A stretch of DNA of 47,113 bases from a virus: IMG/VR virus record IMGVR_UViG_3300031224_000017, positions 1 through 47,113 of that record, one strand, 5' to 3'. The translations under genes and the position numbers were made by a program. A model generated the notes under the pieces. It searched no databases. It saw nothing but the letters and a program-made list of their open reading frames with translations, and was not told where the DNA came from. Positions 21,516 to 28,900 of the stretch are shown here, in pieces (within the stretch, counting starts at the first letter, position 1; each line of letters starts with the position of its first letter).

Positions 21516-22562
21516 TTATACTGTTGGGTCCTCAGTTGACGCAATGATGAAGTCAATTGGGAGGTCAGGGTTGTAGTACTCGCCGCCAGGTACGTTGTAC
21601 GTGGTGGTTGAGCCTTGGCTATCAAAGTCTTGGACTGTGATGTAGCCACGCTGACGGATAGCTGTTCCAGCAGGTGACACTGGAGTCGAAGCAACATCCG
21701 CTGATGTCTTAGCAAAGCGGAAGGTTGTTGCTGTAGGAACAGCTGTGATTAGGTGCGTACCGTTAAACTCTGAGCCAGACTCAGCCACAACTACTGTCTG
21801 ACCAATTCCGAAACCGTGAGCTGTTCCAGTAGTCAAAGTAGCAACGTTAGAGGTCAAGCTCTTGTTGCTAATAGTGTTTGTGGACTCGTTGTGCCAAGTG
21901 TAGAAGCCACGAAGACCTTCAGGTGCCCAGTCGCCACGTGCGTAGCTGTATGGGCGCTCTGTAGCAACTGGGAACTCCCAGCGGCCGTCAAGACCACTAC
22001 CGAATGCAACGTTTCCAAGGCCGTAGCCCTCGAAGGTGTTGGCAAGTAGGCCGTTCTCAATTACGCGGTCACCAGACTGGCGAAGCTTTGCGTATGGGAA
22101 GACCCAGTAGAAGTAAGGAAGAGTTGATGCACGCTTGCCGTCCTTAACAGCGAAGGACCAAACCTCGATAGTAACACCGTTACCAGCAGGGTCGTCTCCA
22201 ACGCCAGGTGCCGACCAACCAATGCTCTGGTTGCTAGGCGAGGCGAAGGTGCCAAAGTTCTTGCGAAGAAGAAGACCACCAGACATAAGAGCAGTAAGCT
22301 CTGGGTCTGGCTCGCAGATAGCGATTTCCATGGTGATTCTCTTCAGTGTGTCAGGAGCCTTGTAGGAGACACAGATTGTGCCGTCTGCAGACTTCTCTGT
22401 TATTTCATCGCCCTCTTCGTACTCAGGAGTAAACGATGCACGCAAAAATGCGGTAGTCGTGTAGCTGTCTCCTGCTCCGTTGAGCATGTTTCCAGCGCCG
22501 TCCAGTCGAGTGACTCGGAGCGCCACGCCTTGGACGCTAGCCGCGTAGTCCTGTGTAGCCAT
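21516..22562 (-). CDS. Major tail (tube) protein with one C-terminal beta repeat
   Basis: A 348-residue protein. It opens MATQDYAASVQGVALRVTRL and runs through PEYEEGDEITEKSADGTICV and LKRITMEIAICEPDPEL into ALMSGGLLL (93-99), the pattern of actinophage tube proteins. Further on are YFYWVFPYAKLRQSGDRVIEN and GWEFPVATE-like strands (RWEFPVATERPY, 194-205). Residues ~232-300 are one copy of the beta repeat seen in the distal tail and minor tail proteins (NVATLTTGTAHGFGIGQTVV, FNGTHLITAVPTATTFRF). A final tail of ~45 residues follows. As the tube subunit it would be present in hundreds of copies, so the repeat should project in rings from the tail. AAGGAG precedes the ATG by nine bases, and a strong terminator follows. 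Confidence 0.85.
   Translation of the reverse strand: MATQDYAASVQGVALRVTRLDGAGNMLNGAGDSYTTTAFLRASFTPEYEEGDEITEKSADGTICVSYKAPDTLKRITMEIAICEPDPELTALMSGGLLLRKNFGTFASPSNQSIGWSAPGVGDDPAGNGVTIEVWSFAVKDGKRASTLPYFYWVFPYAKLRQSGDRVIENGLLANTFEGYGLGNVAFGSGLDGRWEFPVATERPYSYARGDWAPEGLRGFYTWHNESTNTISNKSLTSNVATLTTGTAHGFGIGQTVVVAESGSEFNGTHLITAVPTATTFRFAKTSADVASTPVSPAGTAIRQRGYITVQDFDSQGSTTTYNVPGGEYYNPDLPIDFIIASTEDPTV
21663..21869 (-). repeat. Single copy of the tail beta repeat in the major tail gene
   Basis: Codons ~232-300 encode one unit of the same module found six times in the distal tail protein. Matching landmarks are N-x-A-T-L-T-T, A-H-G-F, G-Q-T-V-V-V, F-N-G-T-H-L-I-T-A-V-P and T-T-F-R-F. It is followed by a Ser/Pro linker (STPVSPAGTA) similar to the linker of repeat 5 in the distal tail protein (TIPTGGTARAG). 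Confidence 0.85.
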
Positions 22563-22601
22563 TCTAGTTCTCCTTATAAGTTGTTGGTTTTGGCTTAGTC
22601 A

Positions 22602-23516
22602 TTAGGTAGTAGGGATTGTCACTCGCATTGCAAAATGCATTGAGGGGTCAGAGTAAGCCGCCGCAGGGCGATATGCTTTGATTCTCATGTTATTTATTGT
22701 AGCATCTACGCCCTGACCCAAGTCTTCGTTTACAACCTCAACCTTGCCAAGGTGGACGTCAACAACACCAGTTGCGTACATCCATTTGTTAGTGACAGAA
22801 GCAGCAGCCCCTGTCGCACCTATTGGGCCATTACCTGAGTAACCAGAGCCAATAACTACTTGTGTTCCAAGACGTGTCATAGCACTTCCTGGATGCTCGT
22901 CATCACCTTTTCTGTAGATGAGACGAGAGCCTAAGTTTGAGGCGATGTCGCGTGTCATGTGGATAACACCGTTTTCGCCTACTGGTGATTCTGAGATTGC
23001 TTGCTCAAGATACATGAGGGCAATGTGTGGAGCAAATGCTCCTGCAACTGGAACTGTAGAGTCTCCAGTCTTACTCAGGTACATGTTGCCTGAGCCAACT
23101 TCTTCTACGTCTGGGCCAGTGCTGACTAACGCACGAGCTGCTGGGCCATCCCAGAACTCGAGCTCTACGGCCTTCTGAGTAACAGCATCAAGCTCTTGCT
23201 TTACGCGGTCAAACCTGTCTTGGCCTAAAATGCCAAAGGTCGAAGCAAAATCTTCTACATCAATAAAGAACGGAACATAGTTTAAGTAGCGGGCTTCAGA
23301 CTGATTGTCTGTGAGCTCGCCACCTGGTACTACAGCGTCGTTTACGGTTAGAAGACGCACGTATGACGGCATGGTGTTGAATTCTTTGTCGAAGCCACGA
23401 ATCCAACGCTCGTCATACTCACGCCCAGTGTGGGACGTGGTGTTTGCAACGCTCAGAAGCCCGCAGGGAGCGGGAATTAACTTTGTAGCGGGGAAGACCC
23501 CTCTAAATATAGCCAT
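22602..23516 (-). CDS. Second capsid protein (possible vertex/pentamer subunit)
   Basis: A 304-residue protein directly after the major capsid gene. It begins MAIFRGVFPATKLIPAPCG and has an encapsulin/HK97-like course: FIDVEDFASTFGILGQDRFD (85-105), a long helix RVKQELDAVTQKAVELEFWDG, APHIALMYLEQAISESPVG, then a central helix-strand unit HMTRDIASNLGSRLIYRKG and GTQVVIGSGYSGNGPIG. The end YATGVVDVHLGKVEVVNE and SDPSMHFAMRVTIPTT is a typical terminal sheet of capsid proteins, where the antigen sits near a probable sixfold or fivefold vertex. Some actinophages carry paired hexamer and pentamer capsid proteins in this order, which is the reason for this call. It could instead be a decoration protein, though its length argues against that. 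AAGGAAAAATG gives a good ribosome site. Confidence 0.62.
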   Translation of the reverse strand: MAIFRGVFPATKLIPAPCGLLSVANTTSHTGREYDERWIRGFDKEFNTMPSYVRLLTVNDAVVPGGELTDNQSEARYLNYVPFFIDVEDFASTFGILGQDRFDRVKQELDAVTQKAVELEFWDGPAARALVSTGPDVEEVGSGNMYLSKTGDSTVPVAGAFAPHIALMYLEQAISESPVGENGVIHMTRDIASNLGSRLIYRKGDDEHPGSAMTRLGTQVVIGSGYSGNGPIGATGAAASVTNKWMYATGVVDVHLGKVEVVNEDLGQGVDATINNMRIKAYRPAAAYSDPSMHFAMRVTIPTT

Positions 23517-23583
23517 TTTTCCTTATTCTCCTCTGCGGGTTCTGAACATTGCTTTTACTTATTACTTATTGCGTGAATCGGGC

Positions 23584-25740
23584 TTATAGCTCAATTGTGG
23601 ATGATGCTACTCCACCAAGAGTGTCGCGAAGTGCAGCAGCTGCACCGTTGACGTTGATGGTTGAAGTAACAGCAAGAGCTTCGACGCCAACCATAGCAAT
23701 ACCTTCGAAGGTCTCAACGAACATCTTGTAATCGTTGGTTCCAACTAGGGTGCTGTCACGGATGATTCCGAGGTCCAGGGTGCCTCCGTCTAGGAACAAG
23801 AATGTTCCTTCGGCGAATAGGTACCAAGTGAACGAGTCAGCAAACTCAACAAGTGCAGTTGCACCCTGAGCACCGAATACGTTCTGGTCCAATGAGTAGC
23901 TCACGATTACGCCGCGGCTTGCGATGTAGGCATCAATCTCAGCGTAAGCGTTGAGAGTGTTGTCTCCAGGCATGGCCAAAGCAAGGTCAGCAGCCATGGC
24001 GTCTTTTACCCAGGTTGGGATAATAATACGCAATGGAGCGTCAGCCTCTAGGCGGTTACGTGAACGGTAAGCAGACGCGGCGCGTCCAATCTGGACCAAG
24101 AAGTCGCGACCAAAACCGATTAGGTTTGTGGTGGTAACTGCGGTCGAGGCGGAAGCAATCTTGGCTAGCAAGTTCTGCTCTGCTTCACGTGAGTGCTGAA
24201 TTAGACCAAGCTCGTTGTGACGAGAAATCAACTCAGGGTAAGCGCGTGTTGCAAGGTTACCAAACTGTAGCTGTAGGGTTACAGCGTCAGTTGCTACAGT
24301 GTTCTCTGCAGCAGCTTCAACAGTTAAGCTCAGCTTGGAAGATGGGCTTGGGGTCTCAGCTGCATCGTTAGCAGCAGTCCAAACACCAACAGCGTCAGCA
24401 TAGCTTGATAGCTTAGGTGGGGTAACATAACGGATACCACCACGGTCAGCCTGGAAGCGAGGAAGAGCGTCACGCACTGGGCGAGCGGTCGAACCGTTTC
24501 CAAAAACGTCGTAGCGGGCTTCGAAAGGAGCAACGTGTCCACCAGCCGCAACGATAGCCTCAGGTGATACAAGATTACTAATCTTGAGCCTGTTGCTTTC
24601 AGCGTCTGAGGTCAAGGTGCGGCTCTCAGGGTAGGACTGAGTGACTGATGCAACAATGTGCTGCTCACCGTCCCCACCGTTCACGCGACGAAGCGCGTGT
24701 AGGCGTTTTGCCATTGCCTCAGCAACGGTACTCATGTCATCTAGCGTACTGCCAGCTGTATATCCAGGGATATCTGCACCTGCCGTGATTGCCACGGGAG
24801 AAGCGGTCTCCTTGGATGCCAAACGGCGGTCCGCTGGTACCTCTAGGTCGAGGTTGTCTGCATTTTCGGCAGAAGCGGTCACAGGTGCCTCCATAGTTTC
24901 TTGAGCTGATAGTTCAGCTGCGTTTGATGTGGTTTCTTCGTTTGTTGCGGCTTCGGCTGAAACTTCTACTTCAGTTGCAGCTTCTACTTCGGAGTCAACG
25001 GAAGCTTCTGCTTCTGCACCCTCTTTAATGGAAGCAACCTCTTCAGTTGACACTTCTACTTCGGCGGTCTCTACTGCAGCTTCAGCTTCAACAACTGTCT
25101 CCACAGAAGCCTCTTCGGCCTCTACTTCAACAACTGTCTCTTCTTCGGCAGCAGCAGTGATTGTCTCTTCGGCGGATGCCTCTGAAACAGTTTCGTTTTC
25201 AATTGAGAGTTCGGTAGTCTCACTCAGTTCAGTTGATGCTTCAGACATTGTCTTCTTCTTTTCCATTTCGTCCTCTTCCATTTCGGAATCGGATTCGGTT
25301 GGAGTTTCAGATTCGGCTACTGGAGCCTCGTCTTTCATCTCCTCGGATGCTGGCATTGCAGGAACGTCAGGCTCGGGAACTACCTTCTCTTTTTCAGAGT
25401 CCATAGCGGCCTCTGAGTCAGATGAGGTCATCTCCTCGTCTTTCATTTCTTCTTTGCCTTTAGAAGCAGTCATATCTTCTTTAGCGTCATCGCCATATAC
25501 GCGGCTAGCTGCCTCAGCAGCCCGCTGGGCGAGCTCCTGAACTGCGGCCTCGCGCTGCTTGACCTCGCCGCGAACGGCCTCAAGCATGTCGGCAAGCGAC
25601 GTCATCGCGTCAACTGTCTGTGAGGAAGGTTCCTCGTTCTCAACCGCTTCGAATTCGGCGACAATCTGCTCTTGTAGTTCGGTAACCTGGTCGGCACCTA
25701 ACTCAGCGAGCTGATTCATCATCTCTTTAATACGGTCCAC
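23584..25740 (-). CDS. Major capsid protein with long acidic (scaffold-like) N-terminal extension
   Basis: A 718-residue protein. Residues 1-80 are helical (IKEMMNQLAELGADQVTELQ; MLEAVRGEVKQREAAVQELA), ~85-300 are very rich in Glu, Ser, Thr, Val and Ala, and ~305-718 form the HK97-type capsid domain: GVRYVTPP-like RGGIRYVTPPKLSSYADAVG, ATRAYPELISRHNELGL, a long helix with SAYRSRNRLEADAPLRIIIP, WVKDAMAADLALAMPGD and FVETFEGIAMVGVEALAVTS. In HK97 relatives the N-terminal delta domain is a built-in scaffold that the prohead protease removes; the extension here, with its coiled coil, is a large version. The start is GTG at 25740 with an excellent AAGGAGG six bases upstream, unlike the ATG of its neighbours, and a 161-base leader precedes it. 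The final shell subunit is probably about 410 residues. Confidence 0.85.
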   Translation of the reverse strand: MDRIKEMMNQLAELGADQVTELQEQIVAEFEAVENEEPSSQTVDAMTSLADMLEAVRGEVKQREAAVQELAQRAAEAASRVYGDDAKEDMTASKGKEEMKDEEMTSSDSEAAMDSEKEKVVPEPDVPAMPASEEMKDEAPVAESETPTESDSEMEEDEMEKKKTMSEASTELSETTELSIENETVSEASAEETITAAAEEETVVEVEAEEASVETVVEAEAAVETAEVEVSTEEVASIKEGAEAEASVDSEVEAATEVEVSAEAATNEETTSNAAELSAQETMEAPVTASAENADNLDLEVPADRRLASKETASPVAITAGADIPGYTAGSTLDDMSTVAEAMAKRLHALRRVNGGDGEQHIVASVTQSYPESRTLTSDAESNRLKISNLVSPEAIVAAGGHVAPFEARYDVFGNGSTARPVRDALPRFQADRGGIRYVTPPKLSSYADAVGVWTAANDAAETPSPSSKLSLTVEAAAENTVATDAVTLQLQFGNLATRAYPELISRHNELGLIQHSREAEQNLLAKIASASTAVTTTNLIGFGRDFLVQIGRAASAYRSRNRLEADAPLRIIIPTWVKDAMAADLALAMPGDNTLNAYAEIDAYIASRGVIVSYSLDQNVFGAQGATALVEFADSFTWYLFAEGTFLFLDGGTLDLGIIRDSTLVGTNDYKMFVETFEGIAMVGVEALAVTSTINVNGAAAALRDTLGGVASSTIEL

Positions 25741-25901
25741 TGTCCCTCCTTAGGGCAGTTACATAGGACGGATGTCCTACTTGCTTATAGTCGAGGCCAA
25801 GGGACTCCGATACGCACAGGGCGTGGAGGCACTCCACCTACATATAATGTTACATAGGTTGAAAAGTAGTGATTGTACGAATAGTCGATTAGATGTGGTT
25901 A
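25741..25901 (-). promoter_or_regulatory. Structured leader of the capsid/tail-tube unit
   Basis: This is the longest gap inside the structural gene block (161 bases). On the minus strand it holds the ten-base direct repeat CCTATGTAAC twice (25858-25849 and 25767-25758), a perfect hairpin GTGGAG-TGC-CTCCAC (around 25838-25824) and a perfect hairpin TAGGAC-ATCC-GTCCTA (around 25780-25765), followed by the AAGGAGG ribosome site of the capsid gene. An AT-rich CATTATATG lies near 25845. No convincing -35/-10 pair could be placed, so a promoter for a host sigma factor is not shown; a phage-specific late promoter or an mRNA-stabilising leader are the options. Confidence 0.5.
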
Positions 25902-28900
25902 TTAGGTAAGTAGCCTCAAGAGCTTTGCCATCTCGGAAGAAATCTCACTTTGGTTGAAATAGTCCCCGCCAGACATAAATCTCTTTAGGTCAGCAGTAGC
26001 TATGTCCGCGTCTTCGTCGCCAATTTTGGCTTCAACGCGGTCAATCATCTCTTCCATAAGCTGCTGCAGAGGGGCGGGCACATCGCTGTACCTAATCTTT
26101 TGGGCCTCTTCGCCGAACTCAAAGGGGAGGTTAGCAATTACCTCGCCTAGCTTCCCAGAACTCTCACGAACGTTCTCTAAAGCTTCAGGATTAAGTGCTT
26201 TTGCGTCCAATCGGTCAATAATCCCGATTAATTTCTGAGCAGACTCGGTTGCTTGGTCGGCATCCCCCGCCTCATCGAAGTTCTCAATCTCTTCAGCTTT
26301 CTCAGCTGCGTCATTAAGACCAGCAATGCCTAGGTCTGTTTTTAGTCGAGCTAGGACTTTACGAAACTTGCCAGAAGTATCACGAGGTTGAGTGTCAGGA
26401 GTGAACTTAGGAGTTGCGTCTTCGTTTTCGCGAGAAGTTTTTTCTACTTTTAAAGCTTCAATCTCTTCAGGCGCTATTCCTTTTAAATCTTCTTCATCTC
26501 CTGCTGCTGCAGTAAAACCCTTTTCAGTAAAAAGTGCTTCTAAATTTTCGGAATCAGGACTTTTTTTTAGACTCAGGGCTTCAGAGATGACAAGGGTCCG
26601 CTCGTGTAGCGAAAGCTCTTCACCATCTGCGCTGTACTGGGTGCTCCACTTTGGTGGAAGCAGGTCAATGCGGTTTAGGCCGCGGGCGCGAACCATAATG
26701 TGCTTACGTACCGCACCTTTAGCTCCAGCTTTTGCTCTTCCGTATGCACGGACTGCATTGCGTAGGTCAGAAATGTTTCTGATTGGGAACGACCCATCGG
26801 GCATAGCCTTACCTTCTCTGGCAAGACGGCGACGAACGCGACGAGGAACAACAGCAAGTTCATTCTCTGGGTCATCGTCCATCATTTGAATCATGTACTC
26901 AATGGACTCATCGTCTTCTTTTTTAGCTCCCTTAACACGGTCAGACAATTCGGTCATGCGCTTAAGGTTCTCAGAGCGAATTTCTTCACGAGCCTGAGCA
27001 AAACGAGTACGCGCATCTACAAGCTGAGGCTCAGACTGAGCAACTGCAAGAGCATCAATCCTTGCGTTTAGCTCAGCAAGTGGGTCGCTCTTTAGTTGAG
27101 CAAGCATGCTTGCACCAGCAGCAACCAAAGCCATAACTTGCCCTGAAGCAACTCTTGCTCGGGCGATTGGGAATCCAGGCACGTTTACCTGACAAACAGC
27201 AACTAGTTCTAGGCTGCCTTTGATAGGCCTCCAGTCACCAGAAGGTGCTGAAGCACGAGCTGCACGAATCTGTTCTGGAGAAGTTCCAGAGCGTAGTGAC
27301 CCAGCAACCCAAATACCGTAAGAGTCTTCTCCAGCATGAACGTCAGCAAAAGCTGACCCTGTGTCGTCGTAGTGCTTTGCAGCCTGCTGAGCAGATGCCT
27401 CAAGACCAGCGTGACCGCCAGCAAGAGTTAGCTGACCAACTGGTACGTCCGAACCGTCATCGGTGCGAACTACCCCAGTGTGGAAGTACGAATACTTGCT
27501 GCGAGAGCGAGGAGGCTTTGTCCCAAAGGCCATTCCGATGTGGTCAACGTGCCATGCAGCAATGTGACCAAACACGCGTCCATCGTCTCCGATAGTTAGT
27601 GGAGTGGCTTTTTTAAGCTTTGGGTCGTCGAACCAGCTAATTGGAGGCTCGTTCGGGATTGCGCCAGCGACCATTCCGCAGGCAACTAGCGCAGAAGCGT
27701 CTAGAGGGTTCACGTTATCTACGTAAATACCGTCTGGTTGCATTGTCTCCTCCTCGGAGTTGGTACGTTCGTCAACAATCTGTATGAAGCATTCCTGAAA
27801 AGCTGGCTTAGGCACAATAGTCACAGCCATTACACGAGCGCTTGTTATATTTATTCTACCTGAGCTGATGTCCTTTGAGTCGTCTCCAGTATCCTCTGGA
27901 GCTTCTTCATCAGCTTCAAACTTATCCATGTCGGCAGACACTCCGCGGATGAAACCGTAGCGAACTAGCCTCTCTGCTTCTTGGCCAAATTCTCCAGAAT
28001 CAAAGACACCTATAGCGTTTCCGATGCCCTCGTCGGTTCGCTCCATGTAAGTTATCTGCCCCACAACTACAGAACCGTCGTGACCGTTGCCCGTTTTAAT
28101 CTGCCACAAAAGTGGTAACGGAAGGTCTCTCATAGAAATAGAGCCCTTTTGGAAGATACGTCCGTCGCCAGTCTCGGTGCCCTCGGGGATTACTAGAGGA
28201 ATCGAGAACTTTGCACCGTGCTCTGTAGGGGTAGCGGCAATTCGCCCTGCCATTCTGGACTTAGCCGAGGTTGCACGGGCACGTAAGGTTGCCATCTCAA
28301 TAATGGCAGCTTCTGTTTTTAGGCCAAGTAGCTCGGTGGTCTGCTTCTCTGCAGAAGCTTTAAGGGCTTTACCCTTTTTCTTCCCAACATTGTTCTTGTC
28401 TCCAGGCCATACGCCAGTCATCTCCTTGTGACGAAGAGCACAGTAGCCCTTTGCACGTGGGCCCATGTACTTCTTAAGCTGACGATTACATCGGGTCCAG
28501 TCGCCAGGAGTGTTCCAGCGAATCTTAAGTCCGCCTTTTCCTACAGTCCAGTAACGGCGCAGGGCTCCAGCGTTGCCTTTGTTGCGGTCAGCACCGCCAG
28601 CAGCCATAAGTGCAGAAATTATTGAATTGTTGGTCAAAGCAAAATGTGACCGTGCGGTTATACTCGCCGTGACTGACTCTCCGTCAATCTGTTCCGTAAC
28701 AACTGCCAAGTTCTCTGTGTCTAACACAATTACAGGAGGGGGGGTAGGGCTGTTTAAATCGGCAAGAATCTGCGCATCTTTCACCCATTTGCCAGGCTTC
28801 CTAATAAAGGTAACTGGAGTTATTGTCTTAGTGGTTGCTGGGATTAGGCAAACTAGGTTCATTACCGCTTGAGGGTCGTCATCGGCGACAATAGCCAAGT

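Noticed and set aside
24929-25540. A 203-residue Ser/Thr-rich frame on the plus strand
   Set aside because: It is the exact complement of the low-complexity acidic extension of the major capsid gene; its composition is explained by that and it has no ribosome site.
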